A stretch of 64,000 nt of DNA from Actinocatenispora thailandica. Its GTDB lineage: Bacteria; Actinomycetota; Actinomycetes; Mycobacteriales; Micromonosporaceae. The translations under genes and the position numbers were made by a program. Location of the stretch: assembly GCF_016865425.1 (NCBI RefSeq), contig NZ_AP023355.1, forward strand, positions 4,338,198 through 4,402,197, given 5' to 3'. The stretch's first letter is position 1; every line of letters begins with the position of its first letter. The notes below the pieces were generated by a model. The model searched no databases and was not told where the DNA came from. It saw nothing but the letters and a program-made list of their open reading frames with translations. This document shows, piece after piece, positions 40,804 through 49,010 of this stretch.

Positions 40804-41388
40804 GTGCGCGGGGCGGAAGGATCGATCCGGGGCCAGCTGGCCGCCAACCTGCGGCGGGCGCGGTCCGGCCTGGGCCTGTCCATCTCCGAACTGTCCCGGT
40901 TGTCCGGCATCGGCAAGGCCACCCTGTCGCAGCTGGAGTCCGGCTCCGGCAACCCGACCATCGAGACGGTGTTCAGCCTGTCCCGGGCGCTGCGGATGCC
41001 GATCTCGGACCTGCTCGACGCCAGTACGACCGAGCCGACGGTAGTGCGCGGCGCCGACGTCGAGGTGCTGCGCGGGGCCGGTGTCGACCTGCGGCCGCTG
41101 TCCCGGTTGGAGACCGGGGAGAGCATCGTCGAGCTCTACGACCAGCGGGTTCGGGCCGGTCAGCGGCAGGACTCGGACGGCCATGTCGGGATCGAGCACA
41201 CCACGGTGCAGGCCGGCACGCTGCTGGTGCACCTGGCCGGTCGGACCACCCGGCTCGAACCGGGTGACTACATCCGGTTCGACGCGACGGCGCCGCACAG
41301 CTACCAGGCGCCGGACGGCGAGGTGACCTCGGTGCTGCTGTTGCAGTACCGACCGGACCGCGCGGGCAGCCCCGTCACGCCGCACTGA
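40804..41388 (+). CDS. XRE-family regulator with cupin domain
   Basis: This is a 194-residue protein, GTG 40804. The helix-turn-helix is at residues about 10-65 (LAANLRRARSGLGLSISELSRLSGIGKATLSQLESGSGNPTIETV, in parts). The C-terminal cupin (about 110-185) contains GTLLVHLAGRTTRLEPGDYIRF and HSYQAPDG. Regulators of this plan control amino-acid or amine catabolism and bind a small ligand in the cupin. It lies 121 bases upstream of the hydroxyproline operon on the same strand, and the same operator occurs in both promoters. Confidence 0.9.
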   Translation: MRGAEGSIRGQLAANLRRARSGLGLSISELSRLSGIGKATLSQLESGSGNPTIETVFSLSRALRMPISDLLDASTTEPTVVRGADVEVLRGAGVDLRPLSRLETGESIVELYDQRVRAGQRQDSDGHVGIEHTTVQAGTLLVHLAGRTTRLEPGDYIRFDATAPHSYQAPDGEVTSVLLLQYRPDRAGSPVTPH

Positions 41389-41479
41389 TCGCCCGGCCGG
41401 CCGCGCCGGGCCGGCGCCGTTCGGCGGGCGGAACCCCGATCGCCCCGTGACATCGGCCGTGGACCGGTTGTACCCTCGG

Positions 41480-41501
41480 AATCGTTCGGTTTAATGAACG
41501 G
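41480..41501. promoter_or_regulatory. XRE-cupin operator B at the hydroxyproline operon
   Basis: The dyad CGTTC-N8-GAACG has the same spacing as operator A. It overlaps a TTTAAT element (41490-41495), a possible -10 with TTGTAC at 41468-41473, and ends at the GGAGG of the first gene. Binding here would block transcription. Confidence 0.75.
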
Positions 41502-41509
41502 GAGGCTCC

Positions 41510-42706
41510 ATGCGGGTGGTGGTGGTCGGCGCCGGCATCGTCGGCGCCGCGTGCGCCCGCGAGCTGGCCCGCGCCGGCTGCGAGGTGGTGCTGCTCGACC
41601 GGGGTGGCGCCGCGGCAGCGACCACCGCACACGGCGAGGGCAACATCCTCGTCTCGGACAAGGAACCCGGACCGGAGCTGGCCCTCGCCCAGCTGTCCCG
41701 CGAGCTGTGGCCGCGGGTGCTCGCCGAACCGCGGGCCCGCTCCGCGACGACCACCGACGGCCGCCGGCACCCGGGCGAGGCCGGGGTCGCCGAGTGGGAC
41801 GCGAAGGGCGGCATCGTGGTCGCCACCACCGCGGCCGGCGCCGCGGCGCTGCGCGAGTTCGCCGCCGCCCAGCGCTCGGCCGGGGTCACCGCGACCGAGC
41901 TGGACGACGCGGAGCTGCACGCCGCGGAGCCGCACCTGACCCGCGGGCACACCGCGGCGGTGCACTACCCGGACGATGCGCAGGTGCAGCCGGCCGGTGC
42001 GGCCACGCTGCTGCTCGGCGACGCGCTCGCGGCCGGCGCAGTGCTGCGCACCGGCTGCACGGTGACCGGTCCGGTGCGCGCCGGCGGCCGGCTCACCGCG
42101 GTACGCACCAGCGACGGCACGGTGGCCGGCGACGCTTTCGTGAACGCTGCCGGCCCGTGGGCCGGCGCGGTGTCCGCGTCGCTCGGAGCCCCGATCGACG
42201 TCCGGCCGCGGCGCGGCGAGGTGCTCGTCACCACGCCGCAACCGCCGACGGTGTTCCACAAGGTGTACGACGCGGACTATGTCGGCGCGGTCGCCAGCGA
42301 CGAGACCGCCGTGCAGACCTCGGCGGTGGTCGAGTCGACCCGGGGCGGCACCGTACTGCTCGGCTCGTCCCGGCGGCAGGTCGGCTTCGCCGAGGCGATG
42401 CCGGTGGCGGTGTGGTCGGCGATCGCGGCGAAGGCGCTGCGGCTGTTCCCGGGGCTGGCCGGGGTGCCGGTGATGCGGGCGTACGGCGGGTTCCGGCCGT
42501 TCGTACCGGATCACCTGCCGGTGATCGGGGCGGACGAGCGGCTGCCGGGCCTGTGGCACGCCACCGGGCACGAGGGCGCCGGGATCGGGCTGTCGGTCGG
42601 TACCGGCCGGATCGTCGCCGACCTGCTCTGCGGGCGCACCCCGCCGATCGATCCGGCCCCGTTCTCCCCCAACCGATCCACCGTCGCCATCGAGGAGGGC
42701 ACGTGA
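41510..42706 (+). CDS. FAD-dependent oxidoreductase (DadA-like), D-hydroxyproline dehydrogenase subunit
   Basis: This is a 398-residue protein. ATG 41510 has GGAGG 5 bases upstream. DAAO-family features are present: VVVVGAGIVGAACARELARAG at the N-terminus (two motifs), HGEGNILVSDKEPGPEL near residue 45, a middle substrate domain and the C-terminal GFRPFVPDHLPVIG and HATGHEGAGIGLSVGTGRIVA. It is the first gene of a five-gene operon that also encodes a [2Fe-2S] protein and an NAD(P)/FAD oxidoreductase. Such a trio forms heteromeric D-hydroxyproline dehydrogenases, which oxidise cis-4-hydroxy-D-proline to pyrroline-4-hydroxy-2-carboxylate. The complex is inferred from operon content. Confidence 0.82.
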   Translation: MRVVVVGAGIVGAACARELARAGCEVVLLDRGGAAAATTAHGEGNILVSDKEPGPELALAQLSRELWPRVLAEPRARSATTTDGRRHPGEAGVAEWDAKGGIVVATTAAGAAALREFAAAQRSAGVTATELDDAELHAAEPHLTRGHTAAVHYPDDAQVQPAGAATLLLGDALAAGAVLRTGCTVTGPVRAGGRLTAVRTSDGTVAGDAFVNAAGPWAGAVSASLGAPIDVRPRRGEVLVTTPQPPTVFHKVYDADYVGAVASDETAVQTSAVVESTRGGTVLLGSSRRQVGFAEAMPVAVWSAIAAKALRLFPGLAGVPVMRAYGGFRPFVPDHLPVIGADERLPGLWHATGHEGAGIGLSVGTGRIVADLLCGRTPPIDPAPFSPNRSTVAIEEGT

Positions 42707-42782
42707 GCGAGCGGGCACGCACCGGCCAGCCGGGCGGCGGCACCGCGTCGGGACGCCGCCCGGAGACCGGCGGGGAGCGGCC

Positions 42783-43175
42783 ATGAGTTCGCGAGCGATC
42801 CGGCCCGACGCCGACGTGCTGGGCCGCGCCGACCGGCCGGTCACGATCCTGGTCGACGGCACGCCGGTCACCGGGATCGCCGGGCAGTCCATCGCCGGTG
42901 TGCTGCTCGCCGCCGGCCGCACCGCCTGGCGGTACGGGCCGACCGGCGGCGCCCGTGGCGTGTTCTGCGGCATCGGGGTGTGCTTCGACTGCCTGCTGAC
43001 CGTCAACGGCATCCCGGACGTACGGGCCTGCCGCCGCCGCGCCCGCGACGGTGACGTGATCGCCACCCAGTCCCGGGCCGCCGCCCCGTCCACGGTGGAC
43101 GACAACGAGGCCGGTGGCGAACCGGAGCCGCCTGCTCCCGCCACGACACCGTCCAGTGTGGATGGTGCCCGGTGA
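42783..43175 (+). CDS. [2Fe-2S] small subunit of the D-hydroxyproline dehydrogenase
   Basis: This is a 130-residue protein. ATG 42783 lies 76 bases after the previous gene, with GGGGAG 6 bases upstream. The plant-type ferredoxin-like cluster is GVFCGIGVCFDCLLTVNGIPDVRAC, with Cys in CGIGVCFDC and a fourth Cys 11 residues on. The last 30 residues are an acidic Pro/Glu-rich tail. Small proteins like this pass electrons between the two flavoprotein subunits in heteromeric amine or amino-acid dehydrogenases. It overlaps the next gene by 4 bases. Confidence 0.85.
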   Translation: MSSRAIRPDADVLGRADRPVTILVDGTPVTGIAGQSIAGVLLAAGRTAWRYGPTGGARGVFCGIGVCFDCLLTVNGIPDVRACRRRARDGDVIATQSRAAAPSTVDDNEAGGEPEPPAPATTPSSVDGAR

Positions 43176-44614
43176 GGCACGTGGCGGTGATCGGGGCCGG
43201 GCCGGGTGGGCTGTCGGCGGCGGCCACCGCGCTCGGCGCCGGCGCGCACGTCACGCTGGTCGACGCGGCCGAGCAGCCGGGCGGCCAGTACCACCGGGCG
43301 CCGGCGCCCGAGTTCGGGGCTACCCGACCGGACCGGCTGCAGCACGGCTGGCGCGACTTCGCCGCCCGGCGCGACCAGGTCCTGGGCCATTCGCGCTGCA
43401 CGTTCCTGCCGGAGACCAGCGTGTGGGCGCTGGAGGGTGCCGACGGGATACCGGTGGTGCACGTGCTGACCGGGCCGGCCGACGGCGCCGGCCGGCGGCG
43501 CCGCACGATCGAGGCGGACGCGTTGGTCCTCGCGGTCGGCGCGCACGACACCATGCTGCCGTTCCCCGGCTGGGAGCTGCCCGGGGTGGTCACCGCGGGC
43601 GCGGCGCAGGCGCTGGTGAAGGGCGAACGGGTGGCGATCGGTGAGCAGGTCGTGGTCGCCGGCACCGGTCCGTTCCTGCTGCCGGTGGCCGCCGCGCTGC
43701 TCGGCGCCGGCTCGACCGTCCGGCAGGTGCTGGAGGCGAACCGGCCGGGCCGGATCGCCGCCGGTTGGGGCGCGCGCCCGTGGCAGCTCGCCGCCCAGGC
43801 CGGCAAGCTGCCCGAACTCGCCGGGTACGCGGCGACGCTGGCCCGGCACCGGGTCCCCGTGCTGGCCGGCCGCGCGGTGGTCGCCGCCCGCGGTGACGGC
43901 CGGGTCGAGGAGGTCGTCACCGCCCGGCTGCGCGACGACTGGTCGGCGGTACCGGGCACCGAGCGCACCGTGGCGGTGGACGCGGTGTGCGTCGGGCACG
44001 GGTTCAGCCCGCAGCTGGAGCTGCCGGTCGCCGCGGGGTGCGCGCTGCGCGCCGAGCCGGACGGTCGCCGGTTCGTCGCCGTCGACGCCGACCTGCGCAC
44101 CAGCCGGCCGGGGGTGTACGCGGTCGGTGAGCTCACCGGCATCGCCGGCGCGCCGGCCGCCCGAGCGGAGGGCGCGCTGGCCGGCTGGCTCGCGGCCGGC
44201 GGCCCGGACCGCCCGGCGGTACGCGCGCTGCGGCGCCGGGTGGCCGCGGGGCGCCGGTTCGCCGACCGGCTGGCCGCCGCGCATCCGATCGGTGCCGGCT
44301 GGCCGGGCTGGCTGCGCGACGACACCGTGGTCTGCCGCTGCGAGGACGTCCGGTACCGCGCGCTGCGGCTGGCGGCCGACCAGGACCCCCGGGTCGCCAA
44401 GCTGGGCACCCGGGCCGGGATGGGCCCGTGCCAGGGCCGCATCTGCGGTCCGACGGTCGCGGCGCTGCGCTCCGCCGAGGCCGCGCGCCGCCGGGCGGCG
44501 GCCGGTACGGCGGCCCGCGGCGGCAACCCGCACCACCGCCCGATCGCCCAACCCATCCGCCTCGGCGAACTCGCCGCCGCCGCGGACACCGAACACAGTG
44601 AGGAGCCTTCGTGA
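43172..44614 (+). CDS. NAD(P)/FAD oxidoreductase with C-terminal [2Fe-2S] BFD-like domain
   Basis: This is a 480-residue protein, GTG overlapping the [2Fe-2S] gene as GTGA. The N-terminal FAD motif is HVAVIGAGPGGLSAAATALGAG, followed by EQPGGQYHR. The second nucleotide-binding fold is near residue 155-185 (QVVVAGTGPFLLPVAAALLGAG). TSRPGVYAVGELTGIAG marks the third flavin contact. The last 90 residues carry CRCEDV, then AGMGPCQGRICGP, the BFD-like cluster. This is the layout of the sarcosine-oxidase alpha/HcnB-type subunit of D-hydroxyproline dehydrogenases. Confidence 0.87.
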   Translation: MRHVAVIGAGPGGLSAAATALGAGAHVTLVDAAEQPGGQYHRAPAPEFGATRPDRLQHGWRDFAARRDQVLGHSRCTFLPETSVWALEGADGIPVVHVLTGPADGAGRRRRTIEADALVLAVGAHDTMLPFPGWELPGVVTAGAAQALVKGERVAIGEQVVVAGTGPFLLPVAAALLGAGSTVRQVLEANRPGRIAAGWGARPWQLAAQAGKLPELAGYAATLARHRVPVLAGRAVVAARGDGRVEEVVTARLRDDWSAVPGTERTVAVDAVCVGHGFSPQLELPVAAGCALRAEPDGRRFVAVDADLRTSRPGVYAVGELTGIAGAPAARAEGALAGWLAAGGPDRPAVRALRRRVAAGRRFADRLAAAHPIGAGWPGWLRDDTVVCRCEDVRYRALRLAADQDPRVAKLGTRAGMGPCQGRICGPTVAALRSAEAARRRAAAGTAARGGNPHHRPIAQPIRLGELAAAADTEHSEEPS

Positions 44615-45528
44615 GTACTTCGACGCGTGGACTTGGCGGTGTCGTGGTGGCGACGCCCGTCTTCTACCGCGAGCAGGCCAGCGCACCGGCCGGTCTCGCG
44701 CTGGACTTCGACGCCTACGCCGAGCACTGCCGCTGGCTGGTCGACAACGGCTGTCACGGGGTCGGCCCGAACGGATCGCTCGGCGAGTACTCGTCGCTGA
44801 CCGACGAGGAGCGCCGGCGGGTGGCCCGGACCGCGATCGACGCGGTCGGCGCCGACGCGACGGTCATCGTCGGCGTGCACGGGGTCGGCAGTCACCAGGC
44901 CGTCCGGTGGGCCGAGGCGGCGGCCGAGGACGGCGCCGACGGCGTGCTGTGCCTGCCACCCACCATGTACCGCGCCAACGAGTCCGAGGTGGTCGCGCAC
45001 TACCAGGCGGTCGCCGCGGTCGGGCTGCCGGTGATGGCCTACAACAACCCGTACGACACGAAGGTCGACCTGACCCCCCGGCTGCTCGGCGAGATCGCCG
45101 CGATCGACAACGTGGTCGCGGTCAAGGAGTTCTCCGGCGACGTGCGCCGGGTGCTGGAGATCAAGGAGCACGCGCCGGACCTGCAGGTCGTCGCCGGGGC
45201 CGACGACGTGCTGCTGGAGGCGGTGCTGATGGGCGCGGCGGGCTGGTTCGCCGGGTTCCCCAACGTGTTCCCGGCCGAGACGACCCGGCTGTACGCGCTC
45301 GCCGAGGCGGGCAAGCTGGACGAGGCGCGGGCGCTGTACGAACCGATCGTCGCGACGCTGCGCTGGGACACCCGCACCGAGTTCGTCCAGGCGATCAAGT
45401 TGGGCCTGGACCGCACCGGCCGGTACGGCGGTCCGTGCCGGCCGCCGCGCGGGCCGCTGACCGCCGCCCAGCGCGAGCAGCTCACCGCCGACCTGGACCG
45501 GGCGATCGCGGCGCTGCGGGAGTCCTGA
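44611..45528 (+). CDS. DapA-family lyase, probable pyrroline-4-hydroxy-2-carboxylate deaminase
   Basis: This is a 305-residue protein, GTG overlapping by 4 bases. It belongs to the class I aldolase superfamily of dihydrodipicolinate synthase: GVVVATPVFY at the start, VGPNGSLGEYSSLTDEER near 52-70, the Tyr region MAYNNPYDTKVDL and the Schiff-base Lys in NVVAVKEFSGD (about residue 172). In hydroxyproline operons this family member deaminates and dehydrates pyrroline-4-hydroxy-2-carboxylate to 2-oxoglutarate semialdehyde. Operon context makes that the best call. Aldolase or synthase activity on another substrate is possible. Confidence 0.85.
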   Translation: MSTSTRGLGGVVVATPVFYREQASAPAGLALDFDAYAEHCRWLVDNGCHGVGPNGSLGEYSSLTDEERRRVARTAIDAVGADATVIVGVHGVGSHQAVRWAEAAAEDGADGVLCLPPTMYRANESEVVAHYQAVAAVGLPVMAYNNPYDTKVDLTPRLLGEIAAIDNVVAVKEFSGDVRRVLEIKEHAPDLQVVAGADDVLLEAVLMGAAGWFAGFPNVFPAETTRLYALAEAGKLDEARALYEPIVATLRWDTRTEFVQAIKLGLDRTGRYGGPCRPPRGPLTAAQREQLTADLDRAIAALRES

Positions 45529-46529
45529 TGCGGGCCGCACGCGCGATCACCGCGGTCGACTCGCACACCGAGGGCATGCCGACCCGGGTGGTCACCGGTG
45601 GGGTGGCACCGATCCCGGGTGCCAGCATGGCGCAGCGCCGCCGGTACGCGATGGAGCACCTGGACGAGCTGCGCCGGTTCCTGGTCGACGAGCCGCGCGG
45701 GCACGGCGCCATGAGTGGCGCGATCCTGCAGCCGCCGACTCGCGACGACGCCGACTGGGGCGTGCTGTACATCGAGGTCAGCGGGTTTCTGCCGATGTGC
45801 GGGCACGGCACCATCGGGGTCGCCACGGTGCTGGTGGAGACCGGCATGGTGCCGGTCACCGAGCCGGAGACGCTGGTCCGGCTGGACACCCCCGCCGGGC
45901 TGGTGACCGCGCGGGTCGCGGTCCGGGACGGCGCGGTGCAGCGCGTCACGCTGCGCAACGTGGACGCGTTCTGCCTGGAACGGGACGCGGTGGTGCGGGT
46001 GCCGGGGTTCGGCGAGGTGCGCTACGACCTGTCGTACGGCGGGAACTTCTATGCGATCCTGCCGATCGAGCGGGTCGGGCTGCCGTTCGACCGGCGCCGC
46101 AAGGACGAGATCCTGGCCGCCGGACTGTCCATCATGGACAGCATCAACGCGCAGCGCCGGCCGGTGCATCCGGTCGACAGCGACGTGTCCGGTTGCAAGC
46201 ACGTGCAGTTCCTCGCACCGGGCTCGGACGCCCGGCACTCCCGCAACGCGATGGCGATCCATCCGGGCTGGTTCGACCGGTCCCCGTGCGGTACCGGTAC
46301 CTGCGCGCGGATGGCGCAGCTGCACGCCCGCGGCGAGCTGCCGCTGGACACCGAGTTCGTCAACGAGTCGTTCATCGGCACCCGGTTCACCGGACGGTTG
46401 CTGCGTGACACCGAGGTCGGCGGCCTGCCGGCGGTGGTACCGGAGTTCTCCGGCCGGGCCTGGATCACCGGCACCGCCAGCTACCTGCTCGACCCGACCG
46501 ACCCGTTCCCGCACGGCTTCGTGCTCTGA
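45528..46529 (+). CDS. 4-hydroxyproline 2-epimerase (proline racemase family)
   Basis: This is a 333-residue protein. The ATG shares TGATG with the previous stop. The proline racemase fold is clear: DSHTEGMPTRVVTGG at the start, the first catalytic Cys in FLPMCGHGTIGVA and the second in DRSPCGTGTCARMA, then VNESFIGTRFTG. A Cys/Cys pair is the arrangement found in epimerases and racemases; the dehydratase relatives replace one by Thr or Ser. With the D-hydroxyproline dehydrogenase genes upstream, it is expected to convert trans-4-hydroxy-L-proline to cis-4-hydroxy-D-proline, the first step of the pathway. Confidence 0.9.
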   Translation: MRAARAITAVDSHTEGMPTRVVTGGVAPIPGASMAQRRRYAMEHLDELRRFLVDEPRGHGAMSGAILQPPTRDDADWGVLYIEVSGFLPMCGHGTIGVATVLVETGMVPVTEPETLVRLDTPAGLVTARVAVRDGAVQRVTLRNVDAFCLERDAVVRVPGFGEVRYDLSYGGNFYAILPIERVGLPFDRRRKDEILAAGLSIMDSINAQRRPVHPVDSDVSGCKHVQFLAPGSDARHSRNAMAIHPGWFDRSPCGTGTCARMAQLHARGELPLDTEFVNESFIGTRFTGRLLRDTEVGGLPAVVPEFSGRAWITGTASYLLDPTDPFPHGFVL

Positions 46530-46604
46530 TCCGAAGCGCCGCCCCGGCGCCCAACGGCACCGGGACCGGTGCGGGCCCGGGGCACGCCCGCGGCGGGAAG
46601 AGCG

Positions 46605-47576
46605 TCAGGCGGGCAGCCGGCGCCAGCCCGGGGCGGCGACCGGCGGATGGCTCGCGGCGGCACGTTCGCGGTGTTCGCGCGGGCTGATCCCGCGCACCCG
46701 CTTGAAGGCGGTGGACAGCGCGAAGGCGGTGGAGTACCCGACGCGGGCGGCGACCCCGGCCACCGTCGCGTCCGGCTCGCGGAGCAGGTCGGCGGCGAGC
46801 CCCAGCCGCCACTGGGTCAGGTAGCCCATCGGCGGCTGCCCCATCAGCTCGGTGAACCGGCGGGCCAGCGCGGCCCGCGACACGTGCACCTCGGCGGCGA
46901 GCGCGCTGACGGTCCACGGTGCCGCCGGGTCGTCGTGCAGCAACCGCAGCACCGGCCCCACCACCGGGTCGGACTGCGCCCGGTACCAGGGCGGCGGCTC
47001 GTGGCCGGGGCGCGACAGGTGGTCGCGCAGCACCGCCACGAGCAGCAGGTCCAGCAGCCGATCGAGGACCGCCTCCTGGCCCGGCTCGTCCCGCTCGACC
47101 TCGGTGGCCAGCAGCCCGACCAACGGCGACGTGCACTCCGGTACGTGCACCACCGGCGGCAGCGCGGCCAGCAGCGGCCCGCACACCTCGCTGAGCACCT
47201 GGTAGGTCCCGGTGATCAGTACGCAGCCCCCGTCCGGGCTGTTTCCCCAGCTCCGCGGGCCGGTCATCGGGTACGGCGTGGTGCCGTCGGGCGCCGTGCA
47301 GCGCTGTCCGGGGTGGATCACCGCCTGCGGCTCGGTGCCCGGTTCGTCCGCCACCGTGTACTCGTCGGGCCCGCGCAGGACGGCGACGTCTCCCGGCGCC
47401 AGCCGCACCGGGTCGCTCGCGGCCGGCAGCACCCAGGCGTGCCCGCCGGCGACCGCGACGAGCGTCAGCGGCGCCTCGTCGCGTACCCGGATCGACCACG
47501 GTGGCGCGAGCGAGCTGCGCAGCAGGAAGGCGCCGTGTGCCCGCGGCCCGGTGAGCAGCGCGTCCAGCGGATCCAC
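46605..47576 (-). CDS. AraC-family transcriptional regulator
   Basis: This is a 323-residue protein, GTG 47576. The N-terminal cupin-type sensing domain (residues about 5-190) resembles Cupin_6 (RSSLAPPWSIRVRDEAPLTL, then GDVAVLRGPDEYTV). The C-terminal domain (about 215-305) contains two helix-turn-helix units: WTVSALAAEVHVSRAALARRF and AGVAARVGYSTAFALSTAFKR. The gene is divergent from a DUF1772 membrane protein gene, a common pair. It converges on the hydroxyproline operon but is unlikely to control it, as the XRE-cupin protein fits better. Confidence 0.9.
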   Translation of the reverse strand: MDPLDALLTGPRAHGAFLLRSSLAPPWSIRVRDEAPLTLVAVAGGHAWVLPAASDPVRLAPGDVAVLRGPDEYTVADEPGTEPQAVIHPGQRCTAPDGTTPYPMTGPRSWGNSPDGGCVLITGTYQVLSEVCGPLLAALPPVVHVPECTSPLVGLLATEVERDEPGQEAVLDRLLDLLLVAVLRDHLSRPGHEPPPWYRAQSDPVVGPVLRLLHDDPAAPWTVSALAAEVHVSRAALARRFTELMGQPPMGYLTQWRLGLAADLLREPDATVAGVAARVGYSTAFALSTAFKRVRGISPREHRERAAASHPPVAAPGWRRLPA

Positions 47577-47657
47577 GCCGCCACTCTAGACGCGTACGCA
47601 TGCTCCTCGAGCGCCGTGACCATGGCCCCGAGACCCGCCTCACGGTGGAATCGGGTC

Positions 47658-48200
47658 ATGACGATCTCGACCCCTCCGCCCACTCCCGCCGTCCCGAACG
47701 CGGCGCCGCGGACCCGCCGGTACGCCACCTCCGGCGCCACCATGCTGATGCTGTCGCTGCTGACCGTCGGGCTGGTCGCCGGCGTGTACTTCGCGTTCCA
47801 GGTGGCGGTGATCCCTGGCCTGTCGCGCGCATCGGACAGGACGTACGCGGAGGCCATGAACCGGATCAACGAGTCGATCGAGAACCCGGTGTTCTTCGCG
47901 GCGTTCTTCGGGGCGCTCGCGGTCACCGCGATCGCCACGGTGCAGCAGCGGCGCCGGGGCAACCGCACCGCCGCGCTGTTCGCGCTGCTCGCGCTCGCCC
48001 TGTACGTGGTCGGTTTCGGTGCCACGATCGTCGGCGACATCCCGCTCAACGAGCAGCTCGCCGCCGCCGGGACCGCGCACGCTGGGCCGGTCATCGACCG
48101 GATCCGGACGCCGTGGCTGGCCTGGAACGCGATCCGTACCGTGGCCTCGGTCGCATCGCTGCTCTGCCTCGGCCGGGCGCTGGCCGTGCACCGGCGCTGA
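47658..48200 (+). CDS. DUF1772 (anthrone-oxygenase-like) membrane protein
   Basis: This is a 180-residue protein starting at ATG 47658. Four membrane helices are visible: around residues 25-50 (ATMLMLSLLTVGLVAGVYFAF, in parts), 85-105, 112-132 and 155-175. YFAFQVAVIPGLSRASDRTYAEAMNRIN, then NPVFFAAFFGA and GDIPLNEQL, are typical of DUF1772. A few family members are cofactor-free anthrone oxygenases; most have no known role. Divergent to the AraC regulator, which likely controls it. Confidence 0.85.
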   Translation: MTISTPPPTPAVPNAAPRTRRYATSGATMLMLSLLTVGLVAGVYFAFQVAVIPGLSRASDRTYAEAMNRINESIENPVFFAAFFGALAVTAIATVQQRRRGNRTAALFALLALALYVVGFGATIVGDIPLNEQLAAAGTAHAGPVIDRIRTPWLAWNAIRTVASVASLLCLGRALAVHRR

Positions 48201-48392
48201 GGCAGCCCCTCCGGCCGGCCGTGATGCCCCTCCGGGCCCACGGCCGGCCGCTCGCCGTACCGCGGGAGCACCGGCCCGGCCGAGCGGCCGGCGAGCATTC
48301 GGTCCACAGCTCGTGAACACCTGCTGGGCATGCGGCGAACAAGCAGTGTGACCGACATCAGGCCCCACGGGAGGTAAGGACGTGGCACCCAG

Positions 48393-49010
48393 ATGACCAG
48401 CCCTGCCGGCGCATCGCCGGCACACTCCGACGCCGGCGAGCTGGACCGGCCCAACCTCGCCGCACTCACCGACACCGCGCTGACCGAACGGTTCGGTCGG
48501 CTGTTCACCGAACACGCCCCCGGCCTGCAGCGCTACCTGGCCCGCCGGGTCGGCGCCAGCGCCGCCGAGGACATCGTGGCCGAGACGTTCCTCACCGCGC
48601 TGCGTCGCCGGGCCAGCTACGACCCGGACCGGGCCGGCATCCGGGCCTGGCTCTACGGCATCGCCGGCAACCAGCTCAAGCAGCACGAACGTACCGAGAT
48701 GCGCCGGCTGCGGGCGACCTCGCGGCTGGCCGCCGGCGATACCGCCGGCACCGACCACGCGGAGGCGGTCGGCGACCGGGTGGACGCGGCGTACCGGGTG
48801 GGTCAGCTCGCCGCGGCGCTGAGCCAGCTGCCGCCCGGCGACCGGGACGTACTGCTGCTGACCAGCTGGGCCGGGCTGGACGCCACCGAGATCGGCCAGG
48901 TCCTGCACATCCCGCCGGGCACCGTGCGTTCCCGGCTGCACCGGGTACGCCGCTGGTTGCGCCGGCAGTGCCCCACCACGACCCTGCACGAGGACGGCAC
49001 CGATGACTGA
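48393..49010 (+). CDS. ECF-subfamily RNA polymerase sigma factor
   Basis: This is a 205-residue protein starting at ATG 48393. Region 2 covers residues about 30-100: FTEHAPGLQRYLARRVGASAAEDIVAETFLTALRRR, followed by GIRAWLYGIAGNQLKQHER. Region 4 (about 140-195) contains LPPGDRDVLLLTSWAGLDATEIGQVL and IPPGTVRSRLHRVRRWLRR. It directs RNA polymerase to a set of envelope or stress promoters. The downstream CU044_5270-type gene overlaps its end by 8 bases and probably encodes its membrane-bound partner. Confidence 0.93.
   Translation: MTSPAGASPAHSDAGELDRPNLAALTDTALTERFGRLFTEHAPGLQRYLARRVGASAAEDIVAETFLTALRRRASYDPDRAGIRAWLYGIAGNQLKQHERTEMRRLRATSRLAAGDTAGTDHAEAVGDRVDAAYRVGQLAAALSQLPPGDRDVLLLTSWAGLDATEIGQVLHIPPGTVRSRLHRVRRWLRRQCPTTTLHEDGTDD

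Noticed and set aside
38599-41385. Long minus-strand frame opposite argS
   Set aside because: It is an antisense shadow with Arg/Gln/His-rich composition and no start signal; argS is unambiguous on the other strand.
41375-44686. Very long minus-strand frame opposite the hydroxyproline operon
   Set aside because: Artefact of extreme GC content; composition is unlike a protein and the plus-strand genes are well supported.
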